A stretch of DNA of 22,287 nucleotides, from contig DVHM01000151.1 of NCBI GenBank assembly GCA_018712125.1, forward strand, positions 1-22,287, read 5' to 3'. Source of the stretch: Pullilachnospira_A gallistercoris. Its GTDB lineage: Bacteria; Bacillota; Clostridia; Lachnospirales; Lachnospiraceae. Within the stretch, counting starts at the first letter, position 1. Each line of letters opens with the position of its first letter. The position numbers and the translations under genes are program-made. Under the pieces are notes generated by a model. The model was not told the origin of the DNA. It was given only the letters and a program-made list of their open reading frames with translations, and ran no database searches. Of this stretch, positions 6,369-13,988 are shown in pieces.

Positions 6369-7583
6369 TTACAGTTTCTTGATTCTCTCCAGCGCGCGGA
6401 CAGAATTCTCGTAACTTCCGAAGGCCGTCAGACGGAAATACCCCTCTCCGCTGGGTCCGAAACCGCTTCCCGGTGTTCCCACCACGTTGGCCTCTTTGAG
6501 CAGATAGTCGAAGAAATCCCAGGAAGTCATGCCCTGGGGCGTCTTCAGCCAGATGTAGGGCGCGTTCACACCGCCATAAACCTCATAGCCGGCTTCTTTC
6601 AGTCCCTCGTAGATGACCTTGGCGTTTCTCATATAGTAGGCCACCTGCTCCTTGATCTGCGCCTGGCCGGCGTCGGTGTACACCGCCTCTCCGGCCCTCT
6701 GGATGATGTAGGGAGCGCCGTTGAATTTGGTGCCGTGGCGTCTCGCCCACATGGCGTTCAGGGAAACATCGCCACATTTGAGTTCCTTCGGAACCACGGT
6801 AAATCCCAGACGCACACCGGTAAATCCCGCGTTCTTGGAAAAGCTGCGGATCTCGATGGCGCAGGTCTTCGCGCCCTGGCACTCGTAGATGGAATGGGGC
6901 ACATTGTCCTCGGAAATGTAGGCCTCATAGGCAGCGTCGTAGATAATCACAGCGCCGATGCGGTTCGCGTAGTCCACCCACTCCTGCAGCTGATTCTTTG
7001 TCAGGGTCGTTCCCGTTGGGTTGTTGGGCAGGCACAGGTAAATGATATCCGGATTCTCCTTGGGGAATTCCGGCACAAAATGATTTTCCGCGGTACAGGG
7101 CATGTAGATCACATCACTCCACATCTCCGTGTCGGGATTGTAGGTACCGGTTCTGCCGGCCATCACATTGGAGTCCACATATACCGGATATACCGGATCG
7201 CATACGGCGATGCGGTTATCCTCGGCAAAAATCTCCTGAATATTGCCGGAATCACTCTTTGCCCCGTCGGAGACGAAGATTTCGTCCATGGAGATATCGC
7301 ATCCTTTGGGCTTGTAGTCCTTCTCCACAATGGCACTGCGCAGGAAATCATAACCCAGATCCGGAGCATAGCCGTGGAAAGTGGCCGCATTTCCCATCTC
7401 ATCCACCGCCTTGTGCATGGCCTCAATGATGGCCGGAGCGATGGGCTGGGTCACATCGCCGATACCCAGACGGATAATGTCCGCGTCGGGATGGGCCTCC
7501 GTGAAAGCGCTGACCTTCTTCGCAATGTTGCTGAAAAGATAACTGCCCGGCAGTTTCTGATAATTGGTGTTGATTTTGTACAT
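6369..7583 (-). CDS. dapL: LL-diaminopimelate aminotransferase
   Basis: The 404-residue class I/II PLP aminotransferase converts tetrahydrodipicolinate plus glutamate directly to LL-diaminopimelate, bypassing the succinyl and acetyl routes of lysine and peptidoglycan precursor synthesis. Landmarks are the N-terminal INTNYQKLPGSYLF, DIIRLGIGDVTQPI, CLPNNPTGTTL, YDAAYEAYI and the PLP lysine Lys250 in RSFSKNAGFTGVRLGF. The C-terminal TPGSGFGPSGEGYFRLT is also typical. The start has an AAGGAG site eight to nine bases upstream. It lies 57 bases downstream of dapF, whose product takes the next step, so the two are probably co-transcribed. Confidence 0.96.
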   Translation of the reverse strand: MYKINTNYQKLPGSYLFSNIAKKVSAFTEAHPDADIIRLGIGDVTQPIAPAIIEAMHKAVDEMGNAATFHGYAPDLGYDFLRSAIVEKDYKPKGCDISMDEIFVSDGAKSDSGNIQEIFAEDNRIAVCDPVYPVYVDSNVMAGRTGTYNPDTEMWSDVIYMPCTAENHFVPEFPKENPDIIYLCLPNNPTGTTLTKNQLQEWVDYANRIGAVIIYDAAYEAYISEDNVPHSIYECQGAKTCAIEIRSFSKNAGFTGVRLGFTVVPKELKCGDVSLNAMWARRHGTKFNGAPYIIQRAGEAVYTDAGQAQIKEQVAYYMRNAKVIYEGLKEAGYEVYGGVNAPYIWLKTPQGMTSWDFFDYLLKEANVVGTPGSGFGPSGEGYFRLTAFGSYENSVRALERIKKL

Positions 7584-7640
7584 TTCTCTGTTCTCCTTAT
7601 CTGTTCATAGATTTGGTTTTATTATATAATGAACGGTTCC

Positions 7641-8495
7641 TCAGCTCTGCCGATCCCAGGGAAGTTCAATTTCTCCCTCGAACACGGTAACGGCCGGTCC
7701 CTTCATCCATATCAGATTTTTCTCCTGATCCCAGGTAATCATAAGATGTCCTCCGAGAAGCTCCACATCCACTGACGGCTTCGTCAGATGGTTGCTCACA
7801 GCTGCCGCCGCGACAGCGCAGGCTCCCGTTCCGCAGGCCAGCGTTTCTCCGCTTCCCCGCTCCCATACCCGCATGCGGACATGGCTGTCATCCAACACGT
7901 TGACAAACTCCGTGTTGATCCGCTTGGGAAAGCGCTCGTGACGTTCAAAGGAAGGTCCGATCTTTTCCAGATCAAGCGAACGCACATCCTCCTCACAGAA
8001 AATCACACAGTGAGGATTGCCCATGGAAACACAGGTCATCTCATAGGTCTTCCCATCCACCGTGATCGGTTCAGCGATGGCGGTCTCTTTGTCACAGACA
8101 ACCGGGATCCTGTCACAGGAAAACTCCGGCGCACCCATATCCACCAGCGCCTCGGTCACTTTTCCATCCGTTACCGTCAGCTCCAGGTTCTTGATTCCTG
8201 CCAGCGTATCCACGGTAATGTGCGTCTGATCGGTCAGACCGTGATCGTAGACATACTTGCCTACACAGCGGATACCGTTGCCGCACATCTCTCCCAGAGA
8301 GCCGTCCGCGTTGAACATGATCATCTCAAAATCCGCCCGCTGGGAAGGCGCGATCAGGATCAGTCCGTCGGAGCCGATACCGAAATGCCGGTCACTCACA
8401 AAGACCGCGGTCTGCTCCGCCTTCGGTATCATCTCTTTTGTACAGTCTACATAGACATAATCGTTTCCACATCCGTGCATCTTGGTAAATTTCAT
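7641..8495 (-). CDS. dapF: Diaminopimelate epimerase
   Basis: The 284-residue cofactor-independent epimerase converts LL-diaminopimelate to the meso form used for lysine and cell-wall cross-links. The two catalytic cysteines are visible: Cys71 in GEMCGNGIRC and Cys221 in ETLACGTGACA. The N-terminal FTKMHGCGNDYVYVD and the central SMGNPHCVIF motif are standard for the family, and the length is normal. An AGGAGG site precedes the ATG at 8495. It sits between hisA and dapL on the same strand with short gaps (39 and 57 bases), consistent with one transcript. Confidence 0.97.
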   Translation of the reverse strand: MKFTKMHGCGNDYVYVDCTKEMIPKAEQTAVFVSDRHFGIGSDGLILIAPSQRADFEMIMFNADGSLGEMCGNGIRCVGKYVYDHGLTDQTHITVDTLAGIKNLELTVTDGKVTEALVDMGAPEFSCDRIPVVCDKETAIAEPITVDGKTYEMTCVSMGNPHCVIFCEEDVRSLDLEKIGPSFERHERFPKRINTEFVNVLDDSHVRMRVWERGSGETLACGTGACAVAAAAVSNHLTKPSVDVELLGGHLMITWDQEKNLIWMKGPAVTVFEGEIELPWDRQS

Positions 8496-8534
8496 AGGCG
8501 TTACCTCCTGTCACACATTCTGTCGTGCGCCCCG

Positions 8535-9320
8535 CTACACGTCATGAATATAGCTGAGCACCGTCTCGTAATTCAACGGTCCGCCGAAGAGATCCAGCGC
8601 GCTGCCGATGGTCACGTTCAGTTTTCCATCGCTCAGTTCCCGGATATCCGCGATATCATCGTACTCCGAGATGCCTCCCGCGTAGGTTACCGGAATCTTT
8701 CCCCATTTTCCCAGGAGTTTTACCAGCTCCCGCTCGATGCCAGAGGTCTTCCCCTCCACATCCGCGGCGTGAACCAGGAACTCGTCACAGTACTGCGCCA
8801 GCTCATCCAGAAGTTCTGGCCGCACCCGTTCTCTGGTAAATTTCTGCCAGCGGTCCGTCACCACATAGTAATCCTCGTCCTCATCCATCCTGCGGCAGCT
8901 GAGATCCAGTACCACATGTTCTTTTCCCACAGCATCCACCAGCTTCTCCAGGTGGTCGTAATCGATCTTCCCGTCAGAAAAGACATAGGATGTCACAATC
9001 ACATGGCTGGCTCCCGCCGCGAGAAACTCCCCGGCATTCTCCGCCGTGATGCCTCCCCCGATCTGCAGCCCGCCGGGATAGGCGGCCAGCGCCAGCAGCG
9101 CCTGCTGTTTCGTCTTCTCGTAGTAGGGGCTGTCCGGCCGGTTCAGCATGATCACATGACCGCCTTTCAAGCCGTCCTTGGCGTAGAACTTCGCGAAAAA
9201 ATCCGCGTTACGCTTTGACACAAAGTTTTCCTGGGCCACATCGCCCTCATCCTGCAGGCTGCTGCCCACAATCTGTTTTACCAGACCATTATGTATATCA
9301 ATACACGGTCGAAATTCCAT
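8535..9320 (-). CDS. hisA: Eukaryotic-type HisA (ProFAR isomerase)
   Basis: The 261-residue (beta/alpha)8 protein should isomerise ProFAR to PRFAR in histidine synthesis. It looks like the fungal/plant HIS6 branch rather than ordinary bacterial HisA: FRPCIDIHNGLVKQIVGSSL at the N-terminus, HVIMLNRPDSPYY, LQIGGGITAENAGEFL, and the late VTYAGGISEYDDIADI. Its length equals the yeast enzyme, while typical bacterial HisA is nearer 245 residues. The catalytic acidic residues are probably Asp9 and the Asp in VHAADVEGKTSGI. The ribosome binding site is AGGAAAGGA. No other his gene is nearby. It precedes dapF. Confidence 0.88.
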   Translation of the reverse strand: MEFRPCIDIHNGLVKQIVGSSLQDEGDVAQENFVSKRNADFFAKFYAKDGLKGGHVIMLNRPDSPYYEKTKQQALLALAAYPGGLQIGGGITAENAGEFLAAGASHVIVTSYVFSDGKIDYDHLEKLVDAVGKEHVVLDLSCRRMDEDEDYYVVTDRWQKFTRERVRPELLDELAQYCDEFLVHAADVEGKTSGIERELVKLLGKWGKIPVTYAGGISEYDDIADIRELSDGKLNVTIGSALDLFGGPLNYETVLSYIHDV

Positions 9321-9380
9321 CGATATTCCTTTCCTCGTCTGTCTCTTTTTTGTTTCTTCTCAAACGGCATTTCCGCCTGT

Positions 9381-9716
9381 CTATCTCTTCTTTTTCTTCT
9401 CCGGGACTTCGAGAATCTTTAAAATGAAGTCCAGGTTTACCGCCGCCTCCTGACCGTCTTTTCCCCGTACCAGAACAGCGCCTGCCGTCACCTCCAGAAG
9501 TTCGCCGGTTATCGCGTTACTGTCGAAAGTCTGCAGCGTACAGTTTTTCCCGATAAACCTTCTGGCCATCTCTTCCATATCAATCCGTTCCTCCCTCTTT
9601 GACTGCCTCTTCCTCCGCATCATTCGCACTGCGATCACGTTTCTGTGCCTTCTTCTCAGCCAGAGAAACAGCGTCACAAACAGCAGAAACAAGACAATCG
9701 CTGTAGATGTATCCAT
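9381..9716 (-). CDS. Small membrane-anchored protein with SH3/Sm-like C-terminal domain
   Basis: I start this at the ATG at 9716 (111 residues), which has AGGGAGAGA upstream; the longer open frame to 9830 overlaps the likely promoter. Residues 1-20 (MDTSTAIVLFLLFVTLFLWL) form one membrane segment followed by a very basic stretch (RRRHRN..., RRKRQSKREE). The C-terminal 55 residues, from RFIGKNCTLQTFDSNAITGE to VNLDFILKILEVP, look like a small beta barrel of the SH3/Sm-like type. Such proteins occur widely in Lachnospiraceae as a DUF family (DUF6897 from memory, not checked). The role is unknown. It is first in the run leading to hisA, dapF and dapL. Confidence 0.7.
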   Translation of the reverse strand: MDTSTAIVLFLLFVTLFLWLRRRHRNVIAVRMMRRKRQSKREERIDMEEMARRFIGKNCTLQTFDSNAITGELLEVTAGAVLVRGKDGQEAAVNLDFILKILEVPEKKKKR

Positions 9717-9771
9717 CCGTCTCTCCCTTCCCTCCAGAATCCGGGCACCGGGAGATCCCGATGTCTCATAC

Positions 9772-9800
9772 ATTCTAACATATTCCCCCGGACTTGTGTA
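9772..9800 (-). promoter_or_regulatory. Candidate promoter for the 9716-6369 gene run
   Basis: On the minus strand, TAGAAT (9777-9772) and TACACA (9800-9795, 4/6) are spaced by 17 bases, about 50 bases upstream of the ATG at 9716. No internal promoter stands out before hisA, dapF or dapL. Confidence 0.45.
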
Positions 9801-9823
9801 GCCTGATCTTTCCCCTTCCTCGA

Positions 9824-9852
9824 TTGACACACCATCCTTTCTCTGTTAGAAT
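9824..9852 (+). promoter_or_regulatory. guaB promoter
   Basis: A perfect TTGACA (9824-9829) and TAGAAT (9847-9852) are spaced by 17 bases. The leader would be only about 40 bases, too short for a purine riboswitch. Confidence 0.8.
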
Positions 9853-9899
9853 AAGGTACTAACATTTTCACAATAAACGGAGAAAGAGAGGAAAATACA

Positions 9900-11354
9900 A
9901 TGGCTACAATTATCGGCGAAGGCATTACATTTGATGATGTGTTACTGGCGCCTCAGTATTCTGAAGTGACACCGAACATGATTGATCTTACCACCTATCT
10001 TACCAAGAAGATCAAGCTGAACATTCCTATGATGAGTGCGGCGATGGATACGGTAACGGAGCACCGCATGGCGATCGCCATGGCGCGTCAGGGAGGTATC
10101 GGAATCATTCACAAAAACATGTCCATCGAGGAGCAGGCCGACGAGGTAGACAAGGTAAAGCGTTCTGAGAACGGTGTCATTACCGACCCCTTCTATCTCT
10201 CTCCTGAGCATACGCTGGAGGACGCCAACAATCTGATGGCAAAATTCCGCATTTCCGGTGTTCCCATCACAGAAAACGGCAAACTGGTGGGTATCATTAC
10301 CAACCGGGATCTGAAATTCGAGACGGATTTCTCCAAGAAAATCAAGGAATCCATGACCTCCGAGAACCTGATTACCGCAAAGGTTGGCATTACCCTGGAG
10401 GAGGCAAAGGCTATTCTCGCGAAAGCCAGAAAAGAGAAACTCCCCATCGTGGATGACGACAACAACCTCAAGGGACTGATTACTATCAAGGATATTGAGA
10501 AGCAGATCAAATATCCCCTCTCCGCAAAGGACGACCAGGGACGTCTGCTCTGCGGCGCCGGCGTCGGCATTACCGCCAATATGATGGAGCGCGTGGAGGC
10601 CCTGGTCAACGCCCATGTGGATGTTATCGTCATGGATTCGGCACACGGCCATTCCAAAAACATTCTGGACGCGGTTCGGAAAGTGAAAGCCGCCTACCCG
10701 GATCTTCAGGTTATCGCGGGCAACATCGCTACCGGAGAAGCCGCAAAGGCCCTGATCGATGCCGGGGCGGACGCCATCAAGGTCGGCATCGGACCGGGCT
10801 CCATCTGTACCACCCGTGTAGTTGCCGGTATCGGTGTTCCCCAGATTTCCGCGATCATGGACTGCTATGCTGTCGCCAAGGAGTACGGCATTCCGGTAAT
10901 CGCCGACGGCGGTATCAAGTATTCCGGCGATATGACCAAGGCTCTGGCAGCCGGCGGCAATGTCTGCATGATGGGAAGCCTCTTCGCCGGATGCGAGGAA
11001 GCACCCGGAAGCATCGAGCTGTATCAGGGAAGAAAATACAAGGTTTATCGCGGCATGGGCTCCATCGCAGCCATGGAAAACGGCAGCAAGGACCGCTACT
11101 TCCAGGAGGGTGCCCGGAAACTGGTTCCCGAGGGTGTCGAGGGACGTGTGGCCTACAAGGGTCCCCTGGAAGATGTAGTATTCCAGATGGTAGGCGGTAT
11201 CCGCTCCGGTATGGGCTACTGCGGATGTCCGACAATCCCGGAACTGCAGGAGAGAGGCAAATTCGTAAAGATTTCCTCCGCCGCCCTTCGCGAGAGTCAT
11301 CCCCACGATATTCACATCACGAAGGAAGCTCCCAACTACAGCGTGGACGAGTAA
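9900..11354 (+). CDS. guaB: IMP dehydrogenase
   Basis: The 484-residue enzyme oxidises IMP to XMP with NAD+, the committed step of GMP synthesis. The N-terminal GITFDDVLLAPQYSEV and PMMSAAMDTVTEHRMA open the TIM barrel. A CBS-domain pair occupies about residues 95-210 (DPFYLSPEHTLEDANNLMA and NLITAKVGITLEEAKAILAK). The catalytic Cys303 lies in GPGSICTTRVVAG, and GRKYKVYRGMGS marks the flap region. Length is standard. It has a GAGAGGA site, its own strong promoter and a strong terminator, so it is a single-gene unit. It is divergent from the gene at 9716. Confidence 0.98.
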   Translation: MATIIGEGITFDDVLLAPQYSEVTPNMIDLTTYLTKKIKLNIPMMSAAMDTVTEHRMAIAMARQGGIGIIHKNMSIEEQADEVDKVKRSENGVITDPFYLSPEHTLEDANNLMAKFRISGVPITENGKLVGIITNRDLKFETDFSKKIKESMTSENLITAKVGITLEEAKAILAKARKEKLPIVDDDNNLKGLITIKDIEKQIKYPLSAKDDQGRLLCGAGVGITANMMERVEALVNAHVDVIVMDSAHGHSKNILDAVRKVKAAYPDLQVIAGNIATGEAAKALIDAGADAIKVGIGPGSICTTRVVAGIGVPQISAIMDCYAVAKEYGIPVIADGGIKYSGDMTKALAAGGNVCMMGSLFAGCEEAPGSIELYQGRKYKVYRGMGSIAAMENGSKDRYFQEGARKLVPEGVEGRVAYKGPLEDVVFQMVGGIRSGMGYCGCPTIPELQERGKFVKISSAALRESHPHDIHITKEAPNYSVDE

Positions 11355-11401
11355 GGGCAGCGGGCGAAGACGTCCGCCTTTCGGCAAAAACAAGACACAA
11401 A

Positions 11402-11426
11402 AAAGATCCCGGTCTCCGGGATCTTT
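11402..11426. terminator. Bidirectional terminator between guaB and the SufBD-like gene
   Basis: An 11-bp perfect stem (AAAGATCCCGG, loop TCT, CCGGGATCTTT) is flanked by A and T runs on both sides, so it can terminate guaB on the plus strand and the Fe-S gene train on the minus strand. Confidence 0.9.
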
Positions 11427-11449
11427 TTTATGTTCCTCTTTTCTTTATC

Positions 11450-11476
11450 GTCGATGTACAAAGGGACAATATGGTC
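11450..11476 (+). repeat. Copy 1 of a 27-bp dispersed element
   Basis: The sequence contains GTACAAAGGGACAATA and matches 17229-17203 (read on the minus strand) at 25 of 27 bases. It lies 23 bases past a terminator stem, as the other copy does. It resembles the REP-like 'AAAGGGAC' repeats scattered in clostridial genomes, by recollection only. Confidence 0.7.
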
Positions 11477-11504
11477 ACGCCCTGTATTCTCTCGGGTTGA
11501 TATC

Positions 11505-12422
11505 TCAGCTCAGGAAACCTTCGATGATCTTCTTCTCCGCTTCCTCCTCCGTCAGTCCGAGGGTACGCAGCTTCAATATCTGCTCTCCGGCAATCTTTCC
11601 GATAGCAGCCTCGTGAATCAGAGCCGCATCGGCATTGTGAGCCCAGAGCTTTGGAGCAGCGTCTACCACCGCTGTGCCGTCGATAATCGCGTCGCACTCG
11701 GAATGGCCGCTGCAGGGAGCGTTGCCCACAATGGTGGACACATAGGACTGGCGGGACGCGTCCCTGGCCACGGAACGGGAGACGATATCCGCCGAGGAAT
11801 CCTCCCCGTTCAGTTCCACTTCAAACTCCGTGTCCGCTGTCTGTTCCTTCTCCGTGAGAATTCTCTCCCGGATCAGAAGCTTTCCGCCGGCTGCCACCGT
11901 GGCCTTGGTCTTTCTCGTGGTGCGGTCGACCCCGCCGATCTGAGCGGTATCCATCTCCAGCACCGCGTTTTCCTCCAGGAACACCTCCGTTACCGGATCG
12001 ATCGTGCGGATACCAAAGCCCTTGCCGGTTCCGATATGTTTCTCCACATACTTCACATGGGAGTTTGGCGCCAGAAAGAAACGGTGAATACCGTTATGTC
12101 TGGCAGGCTCGCCCGTCTCTGTGTGCACGCCGCAGCCGGCCACGATGATCACATCGGCACCCTCTCCCACATAGAAGTCATTATACACCAGATCGTCCAC
12201 ATCTCCATGGGTCACACAGGCAGGGATCGAAACCGTCTCTCCCTTTGTCCCGGGAAGGATATGGATGTCCAGGCCCGGCTGATCGGTTTTACTGTCAATC
12301 TTTATGTTCTCGCTGGACTGCCGCCCTACGCTGCAGCCGTTTTCTCTGATATTGTAAGCGCCCTTGAAGGAACCGTTCCAGTTGGAAATCTCCTTCAGCA
12401 TCGTCTCTGTAATATTATTCAC
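11505..12422 (-). CDS. SufB/SufD-like Fe-S assembly protein (SmsB-type)
   Basis: The 305-residue protein has the SufBD beta-helix core without the longer N-terminal region of E. coli SufB. The C-terminal part carries the family signature AHNADAALIHEAAIGKIAGE. Cys243 in SECDA aligns with the SufB TQCDS cysteine, and the His270-Glu271 pair with the SufB HEAT element, both needed for cluster building in SufB. It should bind the neighbouring SufC-like ATPase and act as scaffold. This two-gene form has been described as a minimal 'SMS' (SmsCB) system, related to SUF and common in archaea and anaerobes. No cysteine desulfurase or SufU/NifU gene is close. It overlaps the ATPase gene by eight bases. 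Confidence 0.88.
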   Translation of the reverse strand: MNNITETMLKEISNWNGSFKGAYNIRENGCSVGRQSSENIKIDSKTDQPGLDIHILPGTKGETVSIPACVTHGDVDDLVYNDFYVGEGADVIIVAGCGVHTETGEPARHNGIHRFFLAPNSHVKYVEKHIGTGKGFGIRTIDPVTEVFLEENAVLEMDTAQIGGVDRTTRKTKATVAAGGKLLIRERILTEKEQTADTEFEVELNGEDSSADIVSRSVARDASRQSYVSTIVGNAPCSGHSECDAIIDGTAVVDAAPKLWAHNADAALIHEAAIGKIAGEQILKLRTLGLTEEEAEKKIIEGFLS

Positions 12423-13146
12423 CGCACATCTCCTCCTCTCTGCAGCAGGCCGCCTGTACGCTTCCTCCTGCCAGTACCCGGTTCATCAGCTCTTCTCTGG
12501 GGCCATGCTCCTGAATTTTGCCATCCGCCAGAACCACAATCTCATCCGCGATCCGCAGAATCCGTTCCTGGTGGGAAATGATCAGCATGGTTCCCTTATG
12601 TTCCTCATGCATCCTGCGGAACACCTTGATCAGGCTCTTGAAGCTCCAGAGGTCAATGCCCGCCTCCGGCTCGTCAAACACTGACAGCTTCGTTCCTCGA
12701 GCCAGCACGGTGGCAATCTCGATACGCTTCATCTCTCCGCCGGACAGTGTCGCGTTGACTTCACGGTCCAGATAGTCTTTTGCGCAGAGTCCCACACTGC
12801 CAAGAATATCACACATCTGATTCTCCGACAGCTTGTCCCCGGCCGCCGTCTCCACCAGCTGCCGCACGGTAATACCCTTGAAGCGCACCGGCTGCTGAAA
12901 AGCAAAGCTGATGCCCTCCTTCGCCCGCTCTGTGACATCCAGATTCGTGATGTCCTTCCCGTCCAGAATAATTTTCCCGGCGGCAGGCTGCTCGATTCCG
13001 GCGATTACCCGGGCCAGCGTCGTCTTGCCTCCGCCATTCGGACCGGTAATAACCACCATCTTGCCATCGTCCACCGTAAGATCCACGCCTTTTAAGATAT
13101 CCTTTCCATCCGGCGAATTCCATGATATATTTTCCAATCGCAACAT
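12415..13146 (-). CDS. SufC-like ABC ATPase (SmsC-type)
   Basis: The 243-residue soluble ABC ATPase has Walker A GPNGGGKTTL (35-44), a Q-loop in FAFQQPVRFKGI, the signature LSGGEMKR (134-141), Walker B LSVFDEPEAGID (154-165) and an H-loop in ISHQERIL. SufC proteins power conformational changes of SufBD-type scaffolds; the direct overlap with the SufBD-like gene supports this over a transport role, as no permease is near. The C-terminus carries a cluster of three cysteines (AACCREEEMCGE), not a usual part of SufC. The ribosome binding site AAAGGAGG is nine bases from the ATG at 13146. Confidence 0.9.
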   Translation of the reverse strand: MLRLENISWNSPDGKDILKGVDLTVDDGKMVVITGPNGGGKTTLARVIAGIEQPAAGKIILDGKDITNLDVTERAKEGISFAFQQPVRFKGITVRQLVETAAGDKLSENQMCDILGSVGLCAKDYLDREVNATLSGGEMKRIEIATVLARGTKLSVFDEPEAGIDLWSFKSLIKVFRRMHEEHKGTMLIISHQERILRIADEIVVLADGKIQEHGPREELMNRVLAGGSVQAACCREEEMCGE

Positions 13147-13165
13147 TTTTTCATGCCTCCTTTAC

Positions 13166-13435
13166 TCACTTTTCCTTTGTGTCCTCTCCGCTGTCCCGGA
13201 ACTTTCCGGCAATAATGTCAAACACACACCAGATCGCGCCGGCCGCCGTCGAGGCAAAAAATATTTTTATAACGGAAATGATCAGATCCGACCGGGTAAG
13301 GGCCCCGGCGGCAAATCCGACCAGCAGATGCCGCATCGGCCGAAACAGCAGCAGATATCCGCCCACATAAATAGCCAGCGCTGTCCCGAGAATGCCAAAT
13401 GTCACTGCCAATATTTTTCTGATCCCCTTTTTCAT
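13166..13435 (-). CDS. Small two-helix membrane protein, unknown
   Basis: An 89-residue protein with a strong GGGAGG site before its ATG. There are two or three hydrophobic stretches (about 8-30 ILAVTFGILGTALAIYVGGY, and 49-75) separated by a basic, proline-containing loop (FRPMRHLLVG); the C-terminus is charged (RDSGEDTKEK). No signal peptide or family is recognised. It sits 34 bases after the PAP2 gene and 19 bases before the SufC-like gene, so it probably shares their transcript. Confidence 0.75.
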   Translation of the reverse strand: MKKGIRKILAVTFGILGTALAIYVGGYLLLFRPMRHLLVGFAAGALTRSDLIISVIKIFFASTAAGAIWCVFDIIAGKFRDSGEDTKEK

Positions 13436-13469
13436 CCTGCGCCTCCCGCCTAAAAAATAGTGCTGTCCA

Positions 13470-13988
13470 CTATAAAATAAAAAAACCGAGCAATCCGCAC
13501 AGAACTCCCATCGCCGCGCCGGCCGCCACGTCCCTCACATAGTGAACGCCTCCCAGCACCCGCAGCGCCGCCAGCAGCGCTGTCAGAACAAAAAACAATA
13601 CCGCCAGAGGCAGACTGACACGCAGAAATGTCATCGCGATCATCGCGATGGAAAACACATGCCTGCTGGGAAAACTTTTCCCCTTTGTCTCTTTCACAAG
13701 AAGCGGCTGTATCGCAAGTTCCTCATAAGGGCGTCTGGCGGGACAAATGCTTCGGAAAACGCTGACCGCCACAAAGGAGACGCCGGGAACCAGAATGCTC
13801 TCATACAGCGTCTGCCATCGCCCCTCCAGCAAAAGCCATAACAGAAGGAGCGCGTAGCTGCCAAACGTAAGGGCGGTAATCGCCTTTACTGTCCAGCGCA
13901 GACCGGTCACTCCATATCTGCTCTCTCTGATTTTCTTTGTCCATCTGTCGTATTGCTGTGCCGTCATAGTATCCGCGTCATTTCCCAT
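13470..13988 (-). CDS. PAP2-family phosphatase, membrane protein
   Basis: About 172 residues with four to five hydrophobic segments. The PAP2 acid-phosphatase motifs are present: PSRH in GKSFPSRHVFSI and the third motif in LRVLGGVHYVRDVAAG, whose His and Asp are catalytic. A clear first motif (KxxxxxxRP) is not obvious. Such proteins dephosphorylate lipid phosphates such as undecaprenyl pyrophosphate. The start is uncertain: the frame is open to 14012. I chose the ATG at 13988, which has GGAG four bases upstream and overlaps the end of the amidase gene by 11 bases; 13967 is an alternative. The amidase upstream suggests a role at the envelope. Confidence 0.8.
   Translation of the reverse strand: MGNDADTMTAQQYDRWTKKIRESRYGVTGLRWTVKAITALTFGSYALLLLWLLLEGRWQTLYESILVPGVSFVAVSVFRSICPARRPYEELAIQPLLVKETKGKSFPSRHVFSIAMIAMTFLRVSLPLAVLFFVLTALLAALRVLGGVHYVRDVAAGAAMGVLCGLLGFFIL

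Noticed and set aside
6348..7610. A 420-residue plus-strand frame across dapL
   Set aside because: It mirrors dapL, whose PLP site and family motifs are clear; the translated frame resembles no protein.
7584..7640. Lysine riboswitch or T-box before dapL or dapF
   Set aside because: The intergenic gaps are 57 and 39 bases, far too short for either element.
7788..9218. A 476-residue plus-strand frame across dapF and hisA
   Set aside because: Both genes on the minus strand show full family motifs; the plus frame crosses their junction and has no start signals.
9853..9899. Purine riboswitch upstream of guaB
   Set aside because: The leader is only about 40 bases and has no three-way junction elements; the same holds for the apt leader of about 60 bases.
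9942..11393. A 483-residue open frame antisense to guaB
   Set aside because: guaB is certain on the plus strand with catalytic motif, promoter and terminator; the antisense frame has no recognisable domain.
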